This document shows positions 36,201 to 44,305 of a stretch of 64,000 nt of DNA, one piece after another. Within the stretch, counting starts at the first letter, position 1, and each line of letters starts with the position of its first letter. The translations under genes were made by a program, and so were the position numbers. The notes under the pieces are model-generated. The model had not been told where the DNA came from. It ran no database searches and saw only the letters and a list, made by a program, of their open reading frames with translations. Origin of the DNA: an uncultured Psychroserpens sp. (GTDB taxonomy: Bacteria; Bacteroidota; Bacteroidia; Flavobacteriales; Flavobacteriaceae). Where the stretch lies: assembly GCA_947488655.1 (NCBI GenBank), contig CANKZZ010000005.1, forward strand, positions 310,001-374,000. The letters run 5' to 3'.

Positions 36201-36794
36201 ATCCATATCTTCTGTCAAAACATAAATCGAATAACTATTATTATCTAGTATAACTTGTGCTCCATAATTACCTAAGCCATCTAAATTTTCTAACCAATAT
36301 ACATTAGAGTTTGATGTCGCTAGTATATCTAAATCGTTATCTCCATCTATATCTGCTACCGCAATAGAGAGATTTAAACCACTTAAAGTGTTGGTAATAA
36401 TTTGTTGATCGCCAAAGATGCCTAAACCATCTATGTTTTCAAACCAAGAAATTGCACTATCTCCAATTGAAGCTGATACGATATCTAAGTCACCATCATT
36501 ATCGATATCATGAGCAAGTAGAGCAGTTGGAGTATCTGCACTAGTACCTATAATTTTAAGTTTAGAATAAGTACCTAAGCCATCTAGATTTTCAAACCAT
36601 GATAATTTATCATCATTTCTAGACGCTGTAATAACATCTAAATCTCCATCGCCATCTATATCTGCAGATACAACAGTTAATGGATTATCTACACCAAACG
36701 TCTCATCAATTATAGCTGTTTTTTCAAAACCATTTTGAGCATAAACTAATTGAAAACAAAAAATGAATAAAATAATAGAGTAGATATTTTTCAT
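33276..36794 (-). CDS. Secreted FG-GAP/VCBS repeat protein with T9SS sorting domain
   Basis: The 1172-aa protein has a signal peptide (cleavage after residue 19, ...VYA). Fourteen FG-GAP-like blades of about 50 residues follow (to about residue 735). Each combines a calcium-type loop such as DIDGDGDLDII with a strand such as SWFENLDGLGTFG. Then come a carboxypeptidase-regulatory-like segment (ISGQVLYDSNGNCD), a repeated-beta DUF11/DUF7619-like region with GSYDPNDIAV, and a type A T9SS C-terminal domain (YPNPAKSNLTVNS ... NGIYFLNINS, last about 75 residues). It is probably attached to or released from the cell surface; the ligand is unknown. Fourteen blades suit two seven-bladed propellers. 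Confidence 0.93.
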   Translation of the reverse strand: MKNIYSIILFIFCFQLVYAQNGFEKTAIIDETFGVDNPLTVVSADIDGDGDLDVITASRNDDKLSWFENLDGLGTYSKLKIIGTSADTPTALLAHDIDNDGDLDIVSASIGDSAISWFENIDGLGIFGDQQIITNTLSGLNLSIAVADIDGDNDLDILATSNSNVYWLENLDGLGNYGAQVILDNNSYSIYVLTEDMDNDGDLDILFSHSNSEVRWLNNLNGNATSWAANDIDTAADGILEVVVADIDNINGVDLVITSSINQKIFWCQNDGSANFGVSQDINTQGGFAKSISVADIDNDNTLDVVSVAGNEVSWYKNTDGLGDFGNRQIISTSINEGEFCHTADLNNDGFIDILSASSIDDKVAWYQNTDGLGTFGEQQNLAFGVQGLKAIIKTDIDGDGDLDIISASNTGKINWYEYLDNSESFGFPQSIVESDEDFETLFAADLDGDGDMDLISVSYAFSTINWYENLDGLGDFGAATTVTSNLSGITSVVSLDLDNDTDFDIVALSQFDSKMVWFENTNGTGAFGAETILDSNIMSPQDVFQVDLDNDNDMDLLLSFRNSIQWYENTNGSFGAPNIITTSLANTHNINIEDVDGDGNIDVISASGNRIAWFDNTDGLGMFSDEILISSEINNQPKSINATDFDADGDIDIISSQDNNLTWYENLDGAGQFGNQTVIDNTFTTAKQILVEDINSNNANDFITLFSESGNNDYKIVWYKNKIVTNKISGQVLYDSNGNCDSSAIVVPNQIVSTINGSDVVSTLTDTNGNFETHVYEGDFTTQLEGLAYYFDYSPMSYASSYTNVNNEDTFNFCVESNAVVNDLNIAIYPSINEPRPGFITTYQIVYKNVGTTVLSGMVSFDFDDSKIQFSSASQTISSQSNSNLTFDFEDINPFETRTIDLEFVVYPPPTTNIDDVLISSATISPVSGDETEDDNTFILEQIVIGSYDPNDIAVLEGEEISIDDASKYLHYLIRFQNTGNASAINVRVDNILDDKLDWTTLQIESLSHNGHIEITNQTNVSFIFDNINLPDAGSDESNSHGFIAYKIKPKTNVVIGDIFYNTADIFFDFNPAISTNTVATEIVNSLSLEDFETNMFAVYPNPAKSNLTVNSKFGFDSLTIVDINGRVLKTVLNDNLEVIMSLDIVNLANGIYFLNINSTNLKQTVKFIKN

Positions 36795-36831
36795 GTAAAG
36801 GCGTAGTTAGTTAGTTTTATCACTTAGAAAA

Positions 36832-37797
36832 TTACTTCTTTTTAAGTCCATTTACAAACTCTAACGCTCGTTTTTCGTTATAATAATAGTCTCCTTTTTC
36901 AATAAAACCAACATGACCACCATAGTTTGGGGTTTCTAAATAGAGATTTTCATTTTCTTTAGCCTCCTTTAAAGGATAACAAGATTTAGATAAAAAAGAA
37001 TCGTTAAGCGCATTAATAACCAATGTTGGTATTTTAATATTTTTTAAAAATTGTAAACTACTCGATTTTGAATAATAATCCATCGCATCCTCAAAACCAT
37101 GCGCTTTTGACGTGTAAAATTCATCAAACTCTCTTAGCGTTTTAATGCTATTTAAATTGACATCTTTAAGTATTTCTGGAAACTGCTTTTGTTTAACTCT
37201 AAGTTTATCTAACAAATGTTTTCTAAACCTAATGGCAAAAGCTTTATTTTTTAATTTATGTAACTCTGTTGCAGAGCCATTAAGATCTAAAGGTACAGAA
37301 ATAGCTATAGCAGCTTTAATTTGTGAAGCTAACACACGATTTTCTCCAACATACTTAAGTGTAATATTGCCACCAAGGCTAATACCTTTTATATAAATTT
37401 TAGTGTATTTTTTTTTCTCAATACAATGGTTAACAACATCATCTAAATCGTTTGTAGCACCAGAGTGATAACTACTATAAAATCTATTATCTTCTCCACT
37501 ACACCCTCTAAAATTAACACAAACAGCATCAACTCCATTGTTATTAAATAACTTGGCAGTACCAGTTACATATGGTCGTTGAGCATGACCTTCTAAGCCA
37601 TGAAGTAGAATTATAACTGCATTTGATTTTTCTTCGGAAAAACTCCAGTCTAAATCTAAAAAATCTGCATCTCGAGTTGCTATTCGCTCACGAGTTTGAT
37701 CTAGTTTCACTTTTCTAAATAAACCAGAATATACGGTAGATACAAACCCGTTTCTAAATTGAATTCTAGGCTTAAAAGTTGATTTTATAAATGGCAT
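36832..37797 (-). CDS. YheT-family alpha/beta hydrolase
   Basis: The 321-aa protein starts from ATG 37797 (MPFIKSTFKPRIQF), the usual YheT start. The ATG 126 nt upstream adds an AT-rich hydrophobic leader that looks non-coding and contains the intergenic TTCCGAAG at 37851. Signatures are LLHGLEGHAQRPYV (oxyanion region), GISLGGNITLKYVGE (nucleophile Ser), and GGHVGFIEKG (catalytic His). YheT proteins are putative esterases or acyltransferases without a settled substrate. The gene is divergent from the Ca2+/Na+ antiporter gene. Confidence 0.88.
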   Translation of the reverse strand: MPFIKSTFKPRIQFRNGFVSTVYSGLFRKVKLDQTRERIATRDADFLDLDWSFSEEKSNAVIILLHGLEGHAQRPYVTGTAKLFNNNGVDAVCVNFRGCSGEDNRFYSSYHSGATNDLDDVVNHCIEKKKYTKIYIKGISLGGNITLKYVGENRVLASQIKAAIAISVPLDLNGSATELHKLKNKAFAIRFRKHLLDKLRVKQKQFPEILKDVNLNSIKTLREFDEFYTSKAHGFEDAMDYYSKSSSLQFLKNIKIPTLVINALNDSFLSKSCYPLKEAKENENLYLETPNYGGHVGFIEKGDYYYNEKRALEFVNGLKKK

Positions 37798-37907
37798 TTT
37801 TAAATTTGCAATTTTCGGTTTAACAGTTACTGCTTTATGAATTTTAAAGTTTCCGAAGAAAAAAAAGCTACAAGTCACGAAAATAAAATATATATGGCTT
37901 ATTAGTT

Positions 37908-37915
37908 TAAATTTG
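37908..37915 (+). promoter_or_regulatory. Putative -7 element TAAATTTG of the antiporter gene
   Basis: TAAATTTG matches TAnnTTTG 17 nt before the antiporter ATG. No well-placed TTG is visible 19-21 nt upstream. Confidence 0.3.
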
Positions 37916-37932
37916 CACAACAATTTTTTTAT

Positions 37933-39075
37933 ATGACAATTCTATATTCTTTAGCCTTAATTTTAATTACATGCATCATTATTTGGCGTGCTTGTGATGG
38001 TTTTGAAATGGCTTCTAATTATTTAGGAAGACATATGAAAGAAGGAATTAAAGGCGCTACAATAAATGCTATTGGTAGTAGTTTGCCAGAGCTGTTTACC
38101 ACTTTATTTTTTCTGTTTGTGCTTAAAGACAAAGATGGGTTTGCTGGCGGAATTGGCACCACAGCTGGTAGTGCTGTATTTAATGCTATGATAATTCCTG
38201 CAGTGGTTATAATGGTTGTTATTGGCAAAAACATTTCGTCTAAAATAGAAATTTCACGAAAAGTAATCTTAAGAGATGGTATTGCATTAATTCTTGCAGA
38301 ATTAGCTCTAATATTTGTTATCACGGGTTCTACTCTAAATTATACTCACGGTCTCATTTTAATGATATTATATTTTGCATACGTTGCATATATGTTATTA
38401 AGTCAAGGCGCTGGAGTTGTAGACAACAACTATGAGGAAGAGGCAGATGGTGGTTATAGAACTGTTGCACTTATAAAAGGAGATTTAAGTACCGCAGTTT
38501 TAGGAGACAAAAAAATAAATAAAACCAAAGCAGTTATTCTCCTTATTTTATCTGTAATTTTTATTGGTATGGCATGTTTTTGGCTCGTACAAGCATGCGA
38601 ACAATTAGGAGATGCTATTGGGATGCCAATTTATTTTGTATCTGTAGTTTTAGCATCGGCAGCTACAAGCGTTCCTGATACAATTATTTCATACAAAGAT
38701 GCTATGAAAGGTAATTATGATGATGCTGTTGCCAATGCGCTTGGTAGCAATATTTTTGATGTTTGCTTTGCGTTAGGTTTACCTCTTTTTCTATTTACTC
38801 TAATTTATGGACCAATAGAGATGAGTGCAGAAACTATTGAAAATGTTGGCCAATTACGTGTACTCCTTTTGCTTTTAACTGTGATTGTATTTTTAATTTT
38901 CATCTTTGCGAGAAAAGGAATTAAGCGTATTCATGCTTATTTACTTATTACACTTTACATTGTTTTTGTTGCGTACTCTATAGGAAAAGGTATTGATTAT
39001 AATTTACCAGTGATTAAAGAAGTCTCTGCTTTTTTATCTTCAATTTCTAATTGGTTTACTTCGTTAGTAGAATAA
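37933..39075 (+). CDS. Calcium/sodium antiporter (YrbG-like)
   Basis: The 380-aa inner-membrane exchanger has two inverted alpha-repeats. Repeat 1 carries NAIGSSLPELFTTLFFLF. Repeat 2 carries ASAATSVPDTIISYKDA and NALGSNIFDVCFALGLPLF. In repeat 2 the usual Glu after Pro is Asp (VPDT), a conservative change in the ion site. About ten helices are predicted, with a soluble loop near residues 165-200. It exports Ca2+ against Na+ or H+. Monocistronic. Confidence 0.9.
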   Translation: MTILYSLALILITCIIIWRACDGFEMASNYLGRHMKEGIKGATINAIGSSLPELFTTLFFLFVLKDKDGFAGGIGTTAGSAVFNAMIIPAVVIMVVIGKNISSKIEISRKVILRDGIALILAELALIFVITGSTLNYTHGLILMILYFAYVAYMLLSQGAGVVDNNYEEEADGGYRTVALIKGDLSTAVLGDKKINKTKAVILLILSVIFIGMACFWLVQACEQLGDAIGMPIYFVSVVLASAATSVPDTIISYKDAMKGNYDDAVANALGSNIFDVCFALGLPLFLFTLIYGPIEMSAETIENVGQLRVLLLLLTVIVFLIFIFARKGIKRIHAYLLITLYIVFVAYSIGKGIDYNLPVIKEVSAFLSSISNWFTSLVE

Positions 39076-39116
39076 TATAAAGCTGTTAAGCGTCATACAC
39101 ATATAATAACTATACT

Positions 39117-40739
39117 TTAAACCTCTAAATTAACAAACTCAAAATCTTTACCATTAAATAAGCCTTTATCACTTAATTTTAATGAAGGTATTACTAAAAG
39201 CGCCATAAAAGATAAGGTCATATATGGTGCGTTTAGCGTGCTCCCTAATTGTTTTGCCATATCATCTAATGCTGCATAAGCCTTGCCAATGGTTTCTCCA
39301 TCTTGGTCACTCATAATACCTGCCACTGGTAATGGAACTATTTTTTCTTCGGAAACATCAACTGCGCAAATACCTCCTTTATTTTTAATAATTAGATTGA
39401 CAGCCTTACAAATCAACTCATCATTTACACCTACTGCAATAATATTATGAGAGTCATGACCAACAGACGACGCTATTGCTCCTTTTTTTAAACCAAAATT
39501 TTTAATAAATGCCATGGCAGGTTTATCATCATTATAACGATTTACAACTGTCATTTTTAAAATATCATTTTCAGTATTAGAGACTAAATTTTGGTTTTCT
39601 ATGGTGGCCTCTTCTTTTAATTCGTTAGTTACTAGTTGACCCTCGAGTGCTTCAATAACTCTTATTTTTTCTGCCTGGGATGGCACTTTAAAATCATTAA
39701 TGTTTTTCTCTGTTGTCTTAAAATTATTTAGATTTTTAAAAGTAATAGTTTGTAGTTTAGAATTTCCCTGGTCACTTACTAATTCTCCATTAATATAAGT
39801 TTGAAGTACTTTAAAGTGTTTTAAATCTTCAACAATAATACAATCTGCATCATCACCCTTTTGTAGTAAACCAACATCTAAGTTATAATGTTTAACAGGG
39901 TTTACACAAGCTGCTTGCAATACTTTAAAAACATCAATTCCCTTTGCTACAGCTCTTGCACATAACTTATTTATATGGTCAATAATTAAATCATCTGGAT
40001 GCTTATCATCACTGCAAAACATCATGTTCTCATAATGATCTGGAAGCAAATCTATTAAAGCATCAAAATTTTTAGCAGCACTACCCTCTCTAATAAGAAT
40101 TTTCATTCCTTTTTGTAGTTTTTCTAAACCCTCTTCATACGTAAAACATTCGTGATCTGTAGAAATTCCTGCATTAATATATTTAGTAATATCATCACCA
40201 ACAACTCCTGGCGCATGGCCATCAATAGGTTTATTATAATGTTTTGCCCATTGTAATTTTTTAAGCACCTCGTCATCATCAAATAAAACACCTGGATAAT
40301 TCATCATTTCTGCCAAGTATTTTATATCTGGATTTGCCATAAGTTGCTTAATTCCATCTGCGTCTATAACCGCTCCAGCCGATTCAAAACTCGTTGCAGG
40401 CACACAAGAAGGTGCTCCAAAATTGAATTTAAATGGTGTTTTTTTACCATTCTCTATCATAAAGTTAACGCCTTCTATCCCTAAAACATTAGCAATCTCA
40501 TGAGGATCTGAAACCGTAGAAACCGTACCGTGATTTACCGCTATTTTAGCAAATTCTGTAGGGACCAACATAGAGCTTTCTATATGTATATGAGCATCTA
40601 CAAATCCTGGTAGTATGTATTGGTTAACATCATGTTCTTTTTTCTCAATACTTAAAATTTTACCTTGCGAGATTGTAATTTCTCCTTTGTAAATGGTTTT
40701 ATTTTGTATATCTACTATTTGTCCTTGTAATGTCTTCAT
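39117..40739 (-). CDS. ade: Adenine deaminase
   Basis: The enzyme deaminates adenine to hypoxanthine and ammonia for purine salvage. The 540-aa protein is of the amidohydrolase-type Ade family: [20 protein letters not shown] (metal His), [34 protein letters not shown], and the C-terminal [17 protein letters not shown]. The N-terminus is a urease-like beta sandwich ([20 protein letters not shown]). It is the last gene of a same-strand run pabB - hydrolase - tilS - ade, 29 nt after tilS. One TTCCGAAG word is read as S-E-E (39347). Confidence 0.95.
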   Translation of the reverse strand: MKTLQGQIVDIQNKTIYKGEITISQGKILSIEKKEHDVNQYILPGFVDAHIHIESSMLVPTEFAKIAVNHGTVSTVSDPHEIANVLGIEGVNFMIENGKKTPFKFNFGAPSCVPATSFESAGAVIDADGIKQLMANPDIKYLAEMMNYPGVLFDDDEVLKKLQWAKHYNKPIDGHAPGVVGDDITKYINAGISTDHECFTYEEGLEKLQKGMKILIREGSAAKNFDALIDLLPDHYENMMFCSDDKHPDDLIIDHINKLCARAVAKGIDVFKVLQAACVNPVKHYNLDVGLLQKGDDADCIIVEDLKHFKVLQTYINGELVSDQGNSKLQTITFKNLNNFKTTEKNINDFKVPSQAEKIRVIEALEGQLVTNELKEEATIENQNLVSNTENDILKMTVVNRYNDDKPAMAFIKNFGLKKGAIASSVGHDSHNIIAVGVNDELICKAVNLIIKNKGGICAVDVSEEKIVPLPVAGIMSDQDGETIGKAYAALDDMAKQLGSTLNAPYMTLSFMALLVIPSLKLSDKGLFNGKDFEFVNLEV

Positions 40740-40768
40740 TTAAAATATATAATATAAATCTCGTTGAT

Positions 40769-42088
40769 TTAAAACAACTGATCTAATGTGATTTTTAAAA
40801 TATTTGTTGTACTCTTCTTGGCCACAAAACGCTCATCAACTCTCTTACCTAGCACCCAAACAATAGCGTCTCCATTGCATAACAACCAAGTTTGGTCTTT
40901 ATCTACGATTGAGAATTTTTCATCTTTAAAATATTTACTTAATTTCTTTTTACCTCTCATACCAGAAGGGTAAAAATAATCTCCTTCTCGCCACCTTCTA
41001 AGCGTTAAAGGAAAGCTCATTGCATCTTGGTCTATAAAAACTACATTAGCACTTTGTCCTAATATAGCATCGGCTTCATCAAAAAGTAAATTTCCTATTG
41101 GTGTTTTAAATTGCTTATCACTTTTTGCAATGTTATACACCTTATCATCTTTAGCAGCTATATCTGTTAAGATTAAGTGCTCTCTATCTTTTACAAGTCT
41201 ATAGGTGTTAGAGAACACTTGTTTTCCAGATTGCGCATCTAACAAATTAACTATATCATCCCATTGTGTAAATCCATAAGTCTGAAACACACCAAAAAGA
41301 TAAGCTTTGGGATTTTTTACTTTTTTGAATTCTGAAATTTTAAACTTTAATTGCAAACTGTCACAAGACACTATTGCATTTTCTGCGAATTGAGAAATTC
41401 TATCATTTACAATATCTGTAGTATCACTAAGATTATCTACAGTAGTATTAAAATTTTGAAGTAGTGTAGGATTTATTTCCTTTAAGATAGGTATGACCTC
41501 ATGACGTAATTTATTACGAAGGTATTTATTAGAGGCATTACTACTATCTTCTCTCCATTTTATATTTGTATTGTTAGCATAAAGCTCTAGTTCTTCTCTA
41601 GAAAAAGGTAATAATGGTCTAACTATATTATCATTAATTTCTGGAATACCTGTTAACCCACTTAAACCTGTGCCTCTTGTGAGATTTATTAATACGGTTT
41701 CTAGATTATCATCTGTATGATGAGCAGTTAGAATGTAATCAAAATTTAACGTTTTTGCGATATCAAAAAACCAATTATATCGTAATTCTCTAGCAGCTAA
41801 TTGTGTTGAGAGTTTATGTGTTTTCGCATAGTCTTCCGTAGAAAAATTTTGAATAAAAACCTCTAAGCTCAAATCGTTTGCTAAATCAATCACAAATGCT
41901 TCATCTGCATTGCTCTCATCACCTCTTAAATTAAAATTGCAATGTGCTAGAGTTATATTTAAATTTAATGTTTTGCATAATTGGGTTAGCACCACACTAT
42001 CCAATCCTCCCGAAATAGCAATTAGTAATTTTGCGTCATTAAGAAATGATAAATTTAAATGTATGTGATTTTTAAACTTGTGTTGCAT
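40769..42088 (-). CDS. tilS: tRNA(Ile)-lysidine synthase
   Basis: TilS adds lysine to C34 of the CAU-anticodon tRNA-Ile, converting its specificity from Met to Ile; it is essential. The 439-aa protein has the PP-loop ISGGLDSVVL (residues 25-34, S26-G-G-x-D-S), LAHCNFNLRGDESNADEAFV, TAHHTDDNLETVLINLTRGTG, and a C-terminal TilS domain (LTLRRWREGDYFYPSGMRGK). Cytoplasmic. It follows the lipase-like hydrolase by 3 nt in the pabB operon, a common flavobacterial neighbourhood. Confidence 0.97.
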   Translation of the reverse strand: MQHKFKNHIHLNLSFLNDAKLLIAISGGLDSVVLTQLCKTLNLNITLAHCNFNLRGDESNADEAFVIDLANDLSLEVFIQNFSTEDYAKTHKLSTQLAARELRYNWFFDIAKTLNFDYILTAHHTDDNLETVLINLTRGTGLSGLTGIPEINDNIVRPLLPFSREELELYANNTNIKWREDSSNASNKYLRNKLRHEVIPILKEINPTLLQNFNTTVDNLSDTTDIVNDRISQFAENAIVSCDSLQLKFKISEFKKVKNPKAYLFGVFQTYGFTQWDDIVNLLDAQSGKQVFSNTYRLVKDREHLILTDIAAKDDKVYNIAKSDKQFKTPIGNLLFDEADAILGQSANVVFIDQDAMSFPLTLRRWREGDYFYPSGMRGKKKLSKYFKDEKFSIVDKDQTWLLCNGDAIVWVLGKRVDERFVAKKSTTNILKITLDQLF

Positions 42089-42091
42089 ATG

Positions 42092-42913
42092 CTAATTTAC
42101 GTTTTCTAACCAAGATAAAACGGTTTGCATAAACTCTTCTTTACAAGTATCATGATGTAACTCATGATAACCATTTTCAAAAAGTTTTATATCTGCTTTT
42201 GATGAATTTTTGCAAAACCCAACCGAGCTCTTATAATCTGTAATTTTATCTCCAGTACCATGCAAAACGAGCATAGTTGTGTCTAGTTTATGTGCATTTA
42301 AAATTGCCCATTCTCCTGCTTTTATAACAGGAAAAGTATACAAAGCACTAACTTTATCATGTACCAAAGCATCATTAGTATAATGCTTTACTTCATCTAA
42401 ATCTCTTGATATTGCCTTTACATCCAATGCACTAGGCAAGGTTAATGAAGGCGCAATATTAAGCAATAGTTTACCTATTAACATTTTCCATTTTGGTGGT
42501 TGAAATGCTAATTGTAAAAAAGGACTAGAAGCTATTACACCATTTAAATTATGTTGTCTTTTTAAGGTATAATTTATAACTAAATTACCTCCCAAACTAT
42601 GACCATATATATATAATGATAGATTAGGAAATAAATTCTCAGCTTTATTAATAACAAAACCTATTGCATCTAAGAGCGCTTCATAACTGGGACATTGCCC
42701 TCGTTTTCCGTTTGTTTTACCATGACCAAACAAATCAAAAGTTACAACTGCAAAGTTTTTATCAATTAGATGTGGTATGACTGATGTTTTATAGCGACCA
42801 AAATGCTCACCCATTCCATGAACCAAAACTATAACACCAACGGTATTTTGAGGTTTCCAATACGCTCCAAATAATGTCGTATCATGCAAGTTAAAAGTAA
42901 AAGTATTATCCAT
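42092..42913 (-). CDS. Monoacylglycerol-lipase-like alpha/beta hydrolase
   Basis: This 273-aa serine hydrolase is of the Hydrolase_4 / lysophospholipase L2 group. Motifs are VLVHGMGEHFGRYKT (oxyanion), FDLFGHGKTNGKRG, YGHSLGGNLVINYTLK (nucleophile Ser near residue 115), LVLHGTGDKITDYKSS (Asp), and NGYHELHHD (His). It probably cleaves acylglycerols or lysophospholipids. No signal peptide is seen. It is squeezed between pabB (4 nt upstream) and tilS (3 nt downstream), so it is surely co-transcribed although functionally unrelated to either. Confidence 0.88.
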   Translation of the reverse strand: MDNTFTFNLHDTTLFGAYWKPQNTVGVIVLVHGMGEHFGRYKTSVIPHLIDKNFAVVTFDLFGHGKTNGKRGQCPSYEALLDAIGFVINKAENLFPNLSLYIYGHSLGGNLVINYTLKRQHNLNGVIASSPFLQLAFQPPKWKMLIGKLLLNIAPSLTLPSALDVKAISRDLDEVKHYTNDALVHDKVSALYTFPVIKAGEWAILNAHKLDTTMLVLHGTGDKITDYKSSVGFCKNSSKADIKLFENGYHELHHDTCKEEFMQTVLSWLENVN

Positions 42914-42917
42914 TTTT

Positions 42918-44225
42918 TTAGTTTTCTAAAACCTCACGCATTGCTTTTGCTTTTACCAGGCATTCTTCATATTCTTTAAGCGGTTCACTCTTAGCAGTTA
43001 TGGCACCACCAACCGAGTAGGACACATATTTATTGGTTTCATTATATAAAATACTACGTATCACAACATTAAAATCAAAGTCATTATCAGGCGAAAAATA
43101 TCCAACAGCACCAGAGTAGAGTCCGCGTTTTGTTTCTTCCAACTCTTCAATTATCTTCATTGCCGAAATTTTTGGAGCTCCAGTCATGCTTCCCATAGGA
43201 AATGTTGATTTAATTATATCTACAGGATGTGTACTCTCATTTACCTGAGAGGTTACTGTAGATATCATTTGATGAACTTGATCAAAGGTATAAACCTTAC
43301 ACAACTCTTCTACTTTAACGCTTCCTTTTGTTGCTGTTTTTGATAAATCATTTCGTACCAAATCTACAATCATTACGTTTTCGCTTCGCTCCTTAATATC
43401 CTCTGTTAAGTGTTTTATTAATGCTTGGTCTTCTTTTTTATTTGAAGATCGCTTAGCGGTTCCTTTTATAGGCTGTGATATAATTTTTAAACCTTCCTTT
43501 CTAATGTAACGCTCTGGCGATGCACACATTAAATAGTTGTCATAGGCACGCATAAAGGTTGCAAATGGTGGTTTAGAGATAGTATTAAGTTTAAGATAGG
43601 TTTCTAACGGGTTAATTATTGTGTTTTCTGCATAAAACTCTTGGCAAAAATTAGCCTCGTAAATATCTCCTCTATTAATGTGAGACAGTATTTGGTTAAG
43701 TTTATTAAAATAGTCGTCTTTATGAATTCTTAATTTTATTTTAATAGTTTTTTCTTCGGAAACAGGCTTACTCAAATCCAAGTCTTTTTGAGTATAAATT
43801 GAATCTAAATCACCCTTTAGCTCATCTTCAACAAAATTTAGGTAATGCGTCTCTAGCACATTTCCTTTTAAAAAGAATATTTTTTTAGGCTGAAAGAAAA
43901 ACAAGTCTGGAAATCCTAACCCATCATAATTATTAGAGATTAAGCGCTCAACATCATTTTTTAAATCGTAAGACAGGTAACCAAAAACCCAATCGTTTGT
44001 GGTCGTTTGATATTCTTTGAGTTGATTGTAGGCATCATAATAGTCGGTTTGAAAAACTGTAAATGCTTCTACAGCCAAAACTGCATCATACGACCCGTGT
44101 TTTTGAGCATAGTTATTACTATCTAACCATACCACTTCATCAAATTGTGCACTCCAATACAGGAGTTGCTTTTTAAAAGTTTCGGGATTAGAAATATGTT
44201 GGGTTTTAACTTGTCTCAAGATCAT
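42918..44225 (-). CDS. pabB: Aminodeoxychorismate synthase component I
   Basis: PabB converts chorismate plus ammonia to 4-amino-4-deoxychorismate in folate synthesis. The 435-aa protein has ISQPIKGTAKRSSN with lysine K254, the residue that marks ADC synthase rather than anthranilate or isochorismate synthase (which have alanine). It also carries SENVMIVDLVRNDLSKTA, STFPMGSMTGAPKISAM and YSVGGAITAKSEPLKE. No pabA or pabC is adjacent. It is first gene of the run to ade; TTCCGAAG words lie inside (43754) and in the upstream gap (44278). Confidence 0.92.
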   Translation of the reverse strand: MILRQVKTQHISNPETFKKQLLYWSAQFDEVVWLDSNNYAQKHGSYDAVLAVEAFTVFQTDYYDAYNQLKEYQTTTNDWVFGYLSYDLKNDVERLISNNYDGLGFPDLFFFQPKKIFFLKGNVLETHYLNFVEDELKGDLDSIYTQKDLDLSKPVSEEKTIKIKLRIHKDDYFNKLNQILSHINRGDIYEANFCQEFYAENTIINPLETYLKLNTISKPPFATFMRAYDNYLMCASPERYIRKEGLKIISQPIKGTAKRSSNKKEDQALIKHLTEDIKERSENVMIVDLVRNDLSKTATKGSVKVEELCKVYTFDQVHQMISTVTSQVNESTHPVDIIKSTFPMGSMTGAPKISAMKIIEELEETKRGLYSGAVGYFSPDNDFDFNVVIRSILYNETNKYVSYSVGGAITAKSEPLKEYEECLVKAKAMREVLEN

Positions 44226-44293
44226 AATTAATGAAAAACAAATTTCCGAATTAATGTGGTCAATGACAACTATATTATTCCGAAGTAAAAAAT

Positions 44294-44301
44294 TATCTTT
44301 G
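44294..44301 (+). promoter_or_regulatory. Putative -7 element TATCTTTG of the DEAD-box helicase gene
   Basis: The sequence reads TATCTTTG-CACC-ATG. The element matches TAnnTTTG exactly and sits 4 nt before the start codon, implying a nearly leaderless message. No TTG is found at the -33 position; a TTCCGAAG word (44278-44285) fills the spacer. Confidence 0.4.
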
Positions 44302-44305
44302 CACC

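Noticed and set aside
33276-36794. Periodic repeats resembling a CRISPR or tandem-repeat array
   Set aside because: The period (about 150-160 nt) and the reading frame match protein blades; spacers and repeats do not have CRISPR size or identity.
42918-44225. Anthranilate synthase component I (trpE)
   Set aside because: The motif P-I-K-G-T with lysine marks aminodeoxychorismate synthase, and no trp genes are near.
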